A DNA stretch of 38,693 nt from Rhizobium sp. 2MFCol3.1. GTDB taxonomy: Bacteria; Pseudomonadota; Alphaproteobacteria; Rhizobiales; Rhizobiaceae. The stretch lies in the NCBI RefSeq assembly GCF_000377565.1, contig NZ_KB898383.1:1-38693 (forward strand), in the 5' to 3' direction. Position 1 is the first letter of the stretch. Every line of letters starts with the position of its first letter. The translations under genes were made by a program, and so were the position numbers. Shown here piece after piece: positions 25,071 through 31,931 of the stretch. A model generated the notes under the pieces. The model was not told the DNA's origin. It did no database searches and saw only the letters and a program-made list of their open reading frames with translations.

Positions 25071-25684
25071 CTCTGCTTAGGTTTCGGGCCAAGCAGCCGA
25101 CGACACCCCATCACGATCAGAAAGCAGAGAGCCGCAAGGCCGGTCAGCGATGCCACACTGGCGGGATGGGTGGGGATGTCGGCCCAATGCGGGCGGATCA
25201 CATCGGCCGTATTGAAGGCCTCGCCGCTGAATGCGCAGGTGATCAGCGACAGTCCGCGCATGGTCATGGCGACGTCGATCTCGGAGACGATCGCGTCAGC
25301 AGCCTTGGTCTCACGCGGCATGTCGCGCAGCTTGAGCAGCACCGCCTTGGTGGCCGCCAGATAGGCGTGCGAGCATTCGTTGAAAGGGCTTGCCTCATCC
25401 GTTACGCCGCCCGGCATCTTGCCCCAGAAGCAATAGGCATACTGGATCGCGGCATAGTTCAGCACGCGGCGGAACGGCTCGTCGGTATCGGCGGCGCGCG
25501 ACGCAAGGTCGATGATGGCGGCCCGATGCTCGGCCATCACGATCATTTCGCCATGCGATATCTCGGGAATGGCGAGACCGGTGTGCGGCCCGTCAGTGCT
25601 GCGCTGATGCGCAAACGCGTGCCCGCCGGCGGCAAGAAGCGGCAGGATGAGGCATAATAGAAGACGGACGGATCGGGCGATCAT
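25067..25684 (-). CDS. Exported hypothetical protein next to the cobalt locus, membrane-anchored C-terminus
   Basis: I do not recognise this 205-residue protein. It has a clear signal peptide (MIARSVRLLLCLILPLLAAGGHAFA, about 1-25). A mostly helical periplasmic part follows with four cysteines (in YAYCFWG, FNECSHAY, LITCAF and near the C-terminus), and a hydrophobic segment at about 178-195 (SLTGLAALCFLIVMG) comes before a basic tail. His-containing stretches (AHQRSTDGPHTG, ISHGEMIVMAEH) could bind metal. It lies 41 bases after cbtA on the same strand, with a strong terminator in the gap only 8 bases before the start codon, so it is either expressed by read-through or from a start very close to its ATG. 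A link to cobalt handling is inferred from position only. Confidence 0.65.
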   Translation of the reverse strand: MIARSVRLLLCLILPLLAAGGHAFAHQRSTDGPHTGLAIPEISHGEMIVMAEHRAAIIDLASRAADTDEPFRRVLNYAAIQYAYCFWGKMPGGVTDEASPFNECSHAYLAATKAVLLKLRDMPRETKAADAIVSEIDVAMTMRGLSLITCAFSGEAFNTADVIRPHWADIPTHPASVASLTGLAALCFLIVMGCRRLLGPKPKQS

Positions 25685-25692
25685 TTCGGACA

Positions 25693-25717
25693 AAAGCCCC
25701 GGCCGAACCGGGGCTTT
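25693..25717 (-). terminator. Rho-independent terminator after cbtA
   Basis: A 10-bp stem AAAGCCCCGG/CCGGGGCTTT with a 5-base loop is followed on the minus strand by TTG. It lies between the cbtA stop and the next start codon. Confidence 0.85.
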
Positions 25718-25725
25718 CCTTTTCG

Positions 25726-26472
25726 TCAGTGAAGAACCGGCGCGGCCGGCCGGCGAACGGCCGAGGCAACCGCCAGCTTGCGCTCGGCAAGCGCCCCGAA
25801 CGCGAGACCGATCACGGTCCACAGGATCGCATGCATGCCGATCGAGGTGGTGCGGAACTGCCAGAGCACCAACGCCGAATAATTCTCCGGCACTTCGTTG
25901 ATGACAGGCAGCAGATACTGCACGACGCCAATGAAGAGCACATAGGCAAATCCGGCGATGATCGCGCCGTTCCACGCACCGAAGCGCGGCGCCAGCCGCC
26001 GGGCAAGCGAGATTGCGGCAATCAGCGCGGCGATCGATACCACGATCATCAGGAAGAACAGCTCGGTTCTGACCCCGATCGTATCCGGATTGCCGACCGC
26101 GGGCGGATTGGCGGGATACTTGATGTTGGGCACGATAACGATGGCAACGAAGGCGGCGGCCGCGATCACGGCCGAGGTCCCCCGCGCGCTGAGCGTGCTG
26201 ACGCGGCCCTGCACGAAGGCGAAGATCAGCGCGAAAATACCGCCGACGGCGATCGCATAGGCCATCACGCCCGTGAACAGGCCGATGCCCGCCTGTGTGG
26301 CGCGGCTCACCAGTTCCGGCTCGGCCGCTTCACCGGCAGCCTGCGCGGCCGCCTCTTCGAAACCGATCGCCTGATCGACGAGCGGTTCGCCGAACGTATG
26401 GGCAAAGGCAAACACCAGGACGCCAGCGATCAGGCCCGCCAGCATGCCGCGAAGCAAAAGCTTTCCAACCAT
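25726..26472 (-). CDS. cbtA: Cobalt transporter subunit CbtA (proposed)
   Basis: The 248-residue inner-membrane protein has about five to six hydrophobic segments: the first at about 5-27 (LLLRGMLAGLIAGVLVFAFAHTFG), then segments around 62-90, 100-115, 137-157, 168-190 and 208-225. The family motif LIAGVLVFAFAHTFGEP at the start and the PNIKYPANPPAVGNPDTIG block are typical of CbtA. The family is assigned to cobalt uptake because its genes are regularly controlled by cobalamin riboswitches; direct transport data are limited. It follows cbtB after 13 bases and is preceded by a cobalamin riboswitch, which supports the call strongly. A terminator follows. Confidence 0.92.
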   Translation of the reverse strand: MVGKLLLRGMLAGLIAGVLVFAFAHTFGEPLVDQAIGFEEAAAQAAGEAAEPELVSRATQAGIGLFTGVMAYAIAVGGIFALIFAFVQGRVSTLSARGTSAVIAAAAFVAIVIVPNIKYPANPPAVGNPDTIGVRTELFFLMIVVSIAALIAAISLARRLAPRFGAWNGAIIAGFAYVLFIGVVQYLLPVINEVPENYSALVLWQFRTTSIGMHAILWTVIGLAFGALAERKLAVASAVRRPAAPVLH

Positions 26473-26485
26473 GTCTCAAACTCCC

Positions 26486-26695
26486 TTAGTGGCAGGGAAA
26501 GCCGAGCAGGTGTCGGCCGTCATGCACGAATTCGTGCACATACATGCCGTTGAACAGCGCCATCGCGCCTTCTTCGGTGCCGACGAAATAGATGGCGATC
26601 AGCATCAGCAGGCCGCCGAAAATGGCCCATGGCAGGATATCGCCGACGGGAATGGGAGCAGCCACCGAGGTGGGCGCGAGCGTGGTATGAGACAT
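26486..26695 (-). CDS. cbtB: Cobalt transporter subunit CbtB (proposed)
   Basis: The 69-residue protein has a single membrane helix (about 18-40, DILPWAIFGGLLMLIAIYFVG). It has a C-terminal histidine-rich, possibly metal-binding segment, YVHEFVHDGRHLLGFPCH, with four histidines and a cysteine, the signature of CbtB. It is thought to deliver or gate cobalt for CbtA. The start at ATG 26695 is fixed by AGGAGG immediately upstream; earlier in-frame codons lie inside the riboswitch. It is the first gene of the cbtBA transcript. Confidence 0.92.
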   Translation of the reverse strand: MSHTTLAPTSVAAPIPVGDILPWAIFGGLLMLIAIYFVGTEEGAMALFNGMYVHEFVHDGRHLLGFPCH

Positions 26696-26734
26696 CAATT
26701 CCTCCTGGAATAACGCGTTCAGCCGAGAATGTTC

Positions 26735-26827
26735 GTGGGTAGGGTCTGACTTCCAGTTTGAGGTATCCTCATCCTGATCACAGTGGCGCGACCGCACCGG
26801 AATTTCACCGGCTTCCAAACCTACGAG
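26735..26827 (-). promoter_or_regulatory. Cobalamin riboswitch controlling cbtBA
   Basis: On the minus strand the leader shows the conserved core AAGCCGGTG, then TCCGGTGCGGTCGCGCCACT and GTGATCAGG. It is closed by GGAAGTCAGACC (26754-26743), all hallmarks of the B12-sensing RNA. It begins just after the -10 box of the promoter and ends about 40 bases before the cbtB start. Cobalamin would be expected to shut off cobalt uptake. Confidence 0.9.
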
Positions 26828-26833
26828 ATCAAC

Positions 26834-26861
26834 GTTATAGCTGCGGCCCTCGACCTGTCAA
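26834..26861 (-). promoter_or_regulatory. Promoter of the riboswitch-cbtBA transcript
   Basis: On the minus strand, TTGACA (26861-26856) and TATAAC (26839-26834) are separated by 16 bases. The start point would fall near 26827, directly before the riboswitch core. Confidence 0.75.
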
Positions 26862-26928
26862 CGCGCTGTCACACAAGGGCACAGTTACAGAGAGGCATCG
26901 CTCGCATGATGAGGAAAAAGCCAGCGTG

Positions 26929-27486
26929 ATGACGCGTCTCACCTTCATCTGCCACGGCGCCACCGACGCTGTCAGGCAGGCCCGCTTCCCGCTCGACGAG
27001 GCGCTGGAGGACAAGGCGATCATCGGGGCCCGCGCGCTGGCGCCAGGCATCCCGCGCGCCGACCGCATCATGACCAGCCCGGCGCTGCGCGCCCGCCAGA
27101 CGGCCGATGCCCTTGGCCTGGAGGCCGAGGTCGTCCCCGCTTTGGCCGACTGCGACTACGGCCGATGGGCCGGCCAGTCGATCATGGCGCTGCAAGAGAG
27201 CGAACCGGACGCCCTCTCTCTTTGGCTGACCGACACCGACGCGGCCCCGCACGGCGGCGAAAGCATCCGCGCCCTTCACGACCGCGTCGCGCCTTGGATG
27301 CAGGCCCAATCCGCGGTCGGCGGCCACGCCATCGCCATCAGCCACGCCCCCACCATCCGCGTCGCGGTGCTGATCGCGCTTGAAGCGCCATTGTCGTCCT
27401 TCTGGCATATCGACGTCGAGCCGCTTTCCGCCATCAGGATGACCAGCAACGGCACACGCTGGTCGCTGCGCTTCGACCGCGTGTAA
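26929..27486 (+). CDS. Histidine-phosphatase-fold protein (phosphoglycerate-mutase-like), altered RHG motif
   Basis: The 185-residue protein has the phosphoglycerate mutase/phosphatase fold: the N-terminal motif is ICHGAT (Cys8-His9-Gly10), then TSPALRARQTADALG, DYGRWAGQS and the second catalytic histidine in AISHAPT (His139). In most members the motif is RHG; here the phosphate-binding arginine is replaced by cysteine. It is divergent from the riboswitch-controlled cobalt genes, and CobC-type alpha-ribazole phosphatases of cobalamin synthesis belong to the same fold, so a corrinoid-related role is possible but not shown. ATG 26929 is chosen because the fold starts there; a GTG at 26926 is an alternative. 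Confidence 0.8.
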   Translation: MTRLTFICHGATDAVRQARFPLDEALEDKAIIGARALAPGIPRADRIMTSPALRARQTADALGLEAEVVPALADCDYGRWAGQSIMALQESEPDALSLWLTDTDAAPHGGESIRALHDRVAPWMQAQSAVGGHAIAISHAPTIRVAVLIALEAPLSSFWHIDVEPLSAIRMTSNGTRWSLRFDRV

Positions 27487-27522
27487 TTTCACTATTATCA
27501 CATCCAGAAATTTAGATAAGCC

Positions 27523-27569
27523 TTGCGCAAGCCAATTGCGCAAAAGCTAAATCGCCTGGCATTTCCAGG
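27523..27569. promoter_or_regulatory. Paired TTGCGCAA palindromes and hairpin before a small gene
   Basis: TTGCGCAA, itself a palindrome, occurs at 27523-27530 and 27536-27543, 13 bases apart. A small hairpin CCTGG/CCAGG (27555-27559 with 27565-27569) follows. They lie 30-77 bases before the 37-residue gene. A regulator site is inferred. Confidence 0.4.
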
Positions 27570-27599
27570 TGATAATCCTTCGTAAAAGGAGGCCTGACC

Positions 27600-27713
27600 A
27601 TGTCTTACGACTGGAACGGGGCGCGGCTGAAACGCACGCGTCTCATGCGGCTTACGGGCGGCGCGATCTTTCTGTGCCTGGCCGTCACCGTATCCATGCT
27701 GATGCACCTGTAA
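27600..27713 (+). CDS. 37-residue membrane peptide
   Basis: This short gene has a very strong ribosome-binding site (AAAGGAGG, 27585-27592) at good spacing and a T-tailed terminator right after it (27727-27760). The product begins MSYDWNGARLKRTRLMRLTG, a basic cytoplasmic part, and continues with a single hydrophobic segment (about 20-37, GAIFLCLAVTVSMLMHL) running to the end. The positive-inside pattern suggests that the N-terminus stays in the cytoplasm. I do not know its function; small peptides of this type often modulate larger membrane proteins. Confidence 0.7.
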   Translation: MSYDWNGARLKRTRLMRLTGGAIFLCLAVTVSMLMHL

Positions 27714-27726
27714 AGCATGCGAATAG

Positions 27727-27760
27727 CGGGCGAACGACGATGTTCGCCCGTTTCCTTTTC
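27727..27760 (+). terminator. Rho-independent terminator after the 37-residue gene
   Basis: A 9-bp stem CGGGCGAAC/GTTCGCCCG (27727-27735 with 27742-27750) with a 6-base loop is followed by TTTCCTTTTC. Confidence 0.85.
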
Positions 27761-27885
27761 CGTATTTTATAAGATACCGATACGCCTATGAGTAGGCACA
27801 GATAACTAGAAGTCACCCCCTAGTTTCAACGGATATTTTAGACTTCCGTGCTATATCCCACCAAGGTGGAGATGGAGTGGGGAGC

Positions 27886-29451
27886 ATGCCGGTATTTTTC
27901 CGGAGCAGAGCCGGACGGCAATGGCTGTCCCTCATGGCGCTTGGCGCGGCCTTGTGGGTCGTCGGCGCGGTGTTGGAATTCGGCGATCTGCTCGCCTTGT
28001 TCGTCCAGGAATTCGATAGCTACGGCGCCGACAAGCTGGTGCTGGCGCTCGCCGTCGCCGGCACGATGAGCTTCGTCTATTCCGTCCTGCGCATCACCGA
28101 TCTTCGCAAGGAAATGGACCTGCGCGCCAAGGCGGAAGCCAAGGCCGATTGGACCGCGACGCACGACCACCTGACCAAGCTTCCCAACCGCTACGCCTTC
28201 GAGCGCGCCGTGCTCCTGCATCGCCGCGCGCAGATCGACGCCTACAGCGACGAATGGGAGCGCAACGTCAGCATTTTCTGCGTCGATCTCGACGGCTTCA
28301 AGAAGGTCAATGACCTGATCGGCCACAATGGCGGCGATGCGCTGCTGGTCGAGGTCTCCAAGCGGATCTGCGCCATCGGCAGCGCCGATTCCGTCTATCG
28401 TTTCGGCGGCGACGAATTCATCATCGTCGCGACCGGCCTGTCGTCGCAGCACGAGGAGCGCCTGTCGCGACTGCTGATCCAGGCCGTCACCCGCCCGATC
28501 CACATCAACGGCTTTGCCGTCGAAGTCGGCGCCAGCGTCGGCTATGACCGCTGGCAGCCGGGCGAGCGGCTGGAAGACACCGCCCACCGCGCCGACCTAG
28601 CCATGTATGAGGCCAAGTCGCGCGGGCCGAACAACTACCTCGCCTTCGAAGCCTCGATGCGCGACAAGGTGGCACTCCGCGCCTCGCTGGAGGCCAAGCT
28701 GCGGGTCGCAATCAAGAACAAGGCGATCCGCCCGTTCTATCAGCCGCTGATCGATCTGAAGACCGACGAGGTCTGCGGCTTCGAGGCGCTCGCCCGCTGG
28801 ACCGACGACGAGGGCAACAACATTCCGCCCGCCGTCTTCATCGGCATCGCCGAAGAGACCGGGCTGATCACCGTCCTGTTCGAGGATCTGCTAAGCCAGG
28901 CCTGCAACGATGCGCTCGCCTGGGACGATCACATCACGCTCTCCTTCAACGTGTCGCCGGTGCAGATGGAAGACCGCCTGTTGACGGCGCGCATCTTCAA
29001 GGCGCTGACGGTCAACGATCTTCCCGCCCACCGTCTCGAGATCGAGATCACCGAGAACGCGCTGATACAAGACCCGGCGAGTGCAGCTGCCGTCCTCGAT
29101 GAACTCCACGATGCCGGCGTGCAGATCGCGCTCGACGATTTCGGCACCGGCTATTCCAGCCTCTCGCAGCTCGCCAGCTACCGCTTCGACAAGATCAAGA
29201 TCGACAAGAGCTTCATCGCCACCTATCGCGACGACGAGCGCCAGGAAAAGATCGTGCGGGCGATGCTGGCCCTCGGTGTCAGCCTCAACATCAAGACCAC
29301 CGCCGAAGGCATCGAGGAGCCGCGCCAGCTCAACCACCTGCTCGAGCTCGGCTGCGATGTCGGCCAAGGCTACTTCTTCGGCCGGCCGATGCCTGCCGGC
29401 GACATAGCCCTCTTCCTGAGCCAAAGAAACACGACTCTGGCGGCCGAATAG
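27886..29451 (+). CDS. Membrane-bound GGDEF-EAL protein (cyclic di-GMP synthesis and breakdown)
   Basis: The 521-residue protein has two N-terminal hydrophobic segments (about 14-33 and 48-68), then a GGDEF domain and an EAL domain. The diguanylate cyclase motif is intact, FGGDEF (G174-F178). The usual inhibitory RxxD site just upstream is replaced by SADS, so product inhibition there seems absent. The phosphodiesterase motif is intact (Glu300-Ala-Leu in FEALARW), as are NVSPVQ, ITENALIQ, DDFGTGYSSL and KIDKSFI, so either activity is possible. No PAS, HAMP or large periplasmic domain is present, so it is not a LapD-type receptor. ATG 27886, with GGAG eight bases upstream, is preferred over GTG 27877. 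Confidence 0.92.
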   Translation: MPVFFRSRAGRQWLSLMALGAALWVVGAVLEFGDLLALFVQEFDSYGADKLVLALAVAGTMSFVYSVLRITDLRKEMDLRAKAEAKADWTATHDHLTKLPNRYAFERAVLLHRRAQIDAYSDEWERNVSIFCVDLDGFKKVNDLIGHNGGDALLVEVSKRICAIGSADSVYRFGGDEFIIVATGLSSQHEERLSRLLIQAVTRPIHINGFAVEVGASVGYDRWQPGERLEDTAHRADLAMYEAKSRGPNNYLAFEASMRDKVALRASLEAKLRVAIKNKAIRPFYQPLIDLKTDEVCGFEALARWTDDEGNNIPPAVFIGIAEETGLITVLFEDLLSQACNDALAWDDHITLSFNVSPVQMEDRLLTARIFKALTVNDLPAHRLEIEITENALIQDPASAAAVLDELHDAGVQIALDDFGTGYSSLSQLASYRFDKIKIDKSFIATYRDDERQEKIVRAMLALGVSLNIKTTAEGIEEPRQLNHLLELGCDVGQGYFFGRPMPAGDIALFLSQRNTTLAAE

Positions 29452-29652
29452 GCACCGCTCCGGCATTCGCCGCAAAATTAGCCATTTGTGATGGAACCAT
29501 TCGAGATGTGGCGACGTTGGTACGTCGGGTCGCATAGGCGCCATTGTCTGCGGCATGCCGTTGGCGTGCGAAACGCAGCGATCCACGGTTGGGCACCGCG
29601 GTTCCCGATTGAAGTGAAGAGTGTACCCTTATTCATAGGAGAGGGATCTATC

Positions 29653-30276
29653 ATGAATGTTCGCATCGTTACTGCGTCAGCAGCGATACTCATGCTTGCC
29701 GGGTCAGCCTCGGCGGCCGACCTTGTCTCCGAACCACCACCCGCACCCGTAGAGCAGGCCGCACCTGTCTTCACCTGGACGGGCTTCTACACCGGTCTTC
29801 AGGGCGGCGGCGCCTGGGGCAATGGTGATTTCTCCGGCATCGGCTCGTCCAACATGAACGGCGGTCTGATCACCGGTTTCGCCGGCTATAACTGGCAGCT
29901 GGACAACAGCATCGTGCTGGGTGTCGAAGGCGACGTTTCCTACAACTGGAACTCCGAAGACGTGGGCGTCAACAGCTACAAGTTCGACACGACGGGATCG
30001 GTTCGCGCCCGTGTCGGTTACGCGCTTGACCACGCCCTGCTTTACGGCGCGGCCGGCTGGACCGGTGCACGCGGCCACGTCGATACGCCCGTTGGCAGCG
30101 ACAGCGCCACCTTCTCCGGCTGGACAGTCGGCGCCGGTGTCGACTACGCCTTCACCGACAATGTCTTCGGCCGCCTCGAGTACCGTTACAACGACTACGG
30201 CAGCAAGGACCTGCTCGGCGTCAACACCGACTTCAACCAGAATGTCGTGACAGTCGGCGTCGGCATCAAGTTCTGA
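29653..30276 (+). CDS. Outer-membrane beta-barrel protein, Omp25/Omp31 (RopB-like) family
   Basis: The 207-residue protein has a signal peptide (about 1-21, ending SASAA before DL) and the linker VSEPPPAPVEQAAP. The barrel then starts FTWTGFYTGLQGGGAWGNGD and ends with an aromatic C-terminus, GVGIKF, needed for barrel insertion. GFAGYNWQ, RARVGYALD and GRLEYRYNDYGS are typical strands of the alphaproteobacterial Omp25/31 group, which stabilises the envelope. The ATG at 29653 follows GAGAGGGA. A terminator follows, so it is a single-gene unit. Confidence 0.88.
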   Translation: MNVRIVTASAAILMLAGSASAADLVSEPPPAPVEQAAPVFTWTGFYTGLQGGGAWGNGDFSGIGSSNMNGGLITGFAGYNWQLDNSIVLGVEGDVSYNWNSEDVGVNSYKFDTTGSVRARVGYALDHALLYGAAGWTGARGHVDTPVGSDSATFSGWTVGAGVDYAFTDNVFGRLEYRYNDYGSKDLLGVNTDFNQNVVTVGVGIKF

Positions 30277-30314
30277 CCTCGCATACATAAGGGCGGCACG
30301 CCGCCTGTCGAAAG

Positions 30315-30339
30315 AGCCCGGTCCTGCACCGGGCTTTTT
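30315..30339 (+). terminator. Rho-independent terminator after the Omp25-like gene
   Basis: An 8-bp stem AGCCCGGT/ACCGGGCT with a 5-base loop is followed by TTTT. Confidence 0.88.
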
Positions 30340-30436
30340 CGTGTCGAGAGCAGGCGAAGCGCCGCGGGCGCGTTTCAGGCTTGCGTCAGTTGAGAGGGCT
30401 ATGCGGCGCCTGGGCTGAAAACCGAAAGCGATCCGC

Positions 30437-30958
30437 ATGCCGCTCGAAACGCACGCCGCGACATCTTCCTCCCCGCAATCCTATTCGCTCGCGCAACGCA
30501 TCCTCCATTGGCTGACGGTGCTGCTCGTCTTCTTCAATCTCCTGCTCCCCGACGGCATGAACGCCTGGAACCGCAGCATGCGCATCAACGGCACGGCGAC
30601 CGCGGACCAGATCGCAAGCGCCAACATCCACGCCTGGGCCGGCATCGCGATCCTAGTCGCCGTTGCGCTTCGCCTCGTCCTCAGGGCAACGCAGGGCGTG
30701 CCGGCACCTTCGGCGGAGGAACCAGCGCTTCTGCACGCGGCAGCCAGCATCGCGCATGGCCTGCTCTACCTTCTGCTGCTCGCCATGCCGTTGAGCGGAA
30801 TGGCAGCCTACTATCTCGGGATAAGCGCGGCAGGCTCCGTTCATGCCGAGATCTTGAAGGTCATCCTGTGGGCCCTGATCGGCCTGCACGTGCTCGGCGC
30901 TCTCGCTCACCAGTTCTACTGGAAGAGCGACAGGCTGCGGCGTATGACGGTCGGGTAA
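30437..30958 (+). CDS. Cytochrome b561 family protein
   Basis: The 173-residue diheme inner-membrane protein has four hydrophobic helices (about 21-40, 62-84, 101-125 and 134-160). Histidines suitable as heme ligands sit in RILHWLTVLLVFF (first helix), ANIHAWAGIAI (second), ASIAHGLLYLLLL (third) and LIGLHVLGALAHQFYWK (fourth). It likely passes electrons from quinol to a periplasmic acceptor, as E. coli CybB can; the acceptor is unknown here. The start has no strong ribosome-binding site. It stands alone between the Omp25 terminator and the peptidase gene. Confidence 0.85.
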   Translation: MPLETHAATSSSPQSYSLAQRILHWLTVLLVFFNLLLPDGMNAWNRSMRINGTATADQIASANIHAWAGIAILVAVALRLVLRATQGVPAPSAEEPALLHAAASIAHGLLYLLLLAMPLSGMAAYYLGISAAGSVHAEILKVILWALIGLHVLGALAHQFYWKSDRLRRMTVG

Positions 30959-31140
30959 ATGAGGGGCCTCGGCGCAAAGACCTGTGGGCTTTGCCCGACA
31001 GTACCCGCGATTTCCTTGTCCGACTCACCATCAAAAGGTAAGAAGGCGCTAATAGACGGCCGCGTTGACAGGCCGAACCGTTAGTACGTCCTCAACCTCT
31101 AACGCATAAAATTTCAATCAAATTCAGCAGCATAGACTGC

Positions 31141-31160
31141 CGCCGCGTGCCCACGCGGCG
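31141..31160. promoter_or_regulatory. Perfect inverted repeat just before a peptidase gene
   Basis: CGCCGCGTG (31141-31149) and CACGCGGCG (31152-31160) are separated by two bases. The repeat lies 17 bases before the ATG at 31178 and ends directly before the ribosome-binding site. It could be a protein-binding site or a structure that limits translation. Confidence 0.5.
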
Positions 31161-31177
31161 AGCCGAAAGGTGTGATC

Positions 31178-31765
31178 ATGCGCATATCATTCATGATTTC
31201 AGTATTGGCGACAATGCTGATGGCCTTCCCCACGACCAGCACGGCCGGCTCGACGCTGCGCGCCTCCCGCTCGATCGGCGCGCCCATCGGCTTCCCCTCG
31301 GCCTGTACCCGCTATGCCTGGCTCTGCCACAACACCAGCAGCGGCGACATCAGCGACGAAAAGGCGATGCCGCTTCTGAAGAAGATCAACCGCGATGCCA
31401 ATTCGAGCGTCCGGCCGGCAACGGACTATGCCACGACGGGCAAGGCCGAATACTGGTCGCTGCCGATCAACAACAAGGGCGATTGCGAAGACTACGCGCT
31501 TCTGAAGATGAAATCCCTGCTCGACGCCGGCTTTCCCGCAAACAAGCTCGCCATCTCAGTGGTCATCGACCGCAACGGCGGCAACCACGTCGTGCTTCTC
31601 GCCCGCCTGAAGTCGGGCGACTATGTGCTCGACAATCTCGCAGGCAGCGTAAAGCCCTGGTCGAGCACCGGATATACTTTCCTCGCCAGCCAGAACTTCA
31701 ACAACAAGAGCGCATGGCAGGTGACGCTAGCCGGACCGCGCGCGGCCCAGTTCTCCGGCACCTGA
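31178..31765 (+). CDS. Secreted transglutaminase-like cysteine peptidase (BTLCP family), copy 1
   Basis: The 195-residue protein has a signal peptide (about 1-24, ending STAG) and the fold of bacterial transglutaminase-like cysteine proteinases, the family of the periplasmic adhesin protease LapG. The catalytic triad is visible: Cys103 in NNKGDCEDYALLK, His137 in GGNHVVLLAR and Asp152 in VLDNL. The acidic residues next to the cysteine match the calcium-binding pair of LapG. The N-terminal mature part has two cysteines (CTRYAWLC) that may form a disulfide. It is a paralogue of the protein at 33703-34293, with which it shares long identical stretches. The two genes flank a glycine-rich secreted protein. 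ATG 31178 is preferred over GTG 31172. Confidence 0.85.
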   Translation: MRISFMISVLATMLMAFPTTSTAGSTLRASRSIGAPIGFPSACTRYAWLCHNTSSGDISDEKAMPLLKKINRDANSSVRPATDYATTGKAEYWSLPINNKGDCEDYALLKMKSLLDAGFPANKLAISVVIDRNGGNHVVLLARLKSGDYVLDNLAGSVKPWSSTGYTFLASQNFNNKSAWQVTLAGPRAAQFSGT

Positions 31766-31830
31766 GACCATCCGAGAACCGCTGCGCCGGCGCTTCGCGA
31801 CATGCCGACGGCATCATGTCTAAACTCCAA

Positions 31831-31855
31831 AAGCCCGGGCACCTCGCCCGGGCTT
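31831..31855. terminator. Terminator between convergent genes
   Basis: A 10-bp stem AAGCCCGGGC/GCCCGGGCTT with a 5-base loop. On the minus strand it is followed by TTGG, and it lies 77 bases past the glycine-rich gene's stop. It can also serve the plus-strand peptidase gene. Confidence 0.75.
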
Positions 31856-31931
31856 GATGTTTGCGACAGTGAAATGGCGCGGCTTTTGTAGACCGCCGCC
31901 ATTTCCCCATCGAGGCATGCGCGACCAATGC

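Noticed and set aside
27886..29451. GGDEF-EAL protein as a LapD partner of the BTLCP peptidases
   Set aside because: It lacks the large periplasmic domain between two membrane helices that LapD uses to hold LapG, and its catalytic motifs are intact, unlike LapD.
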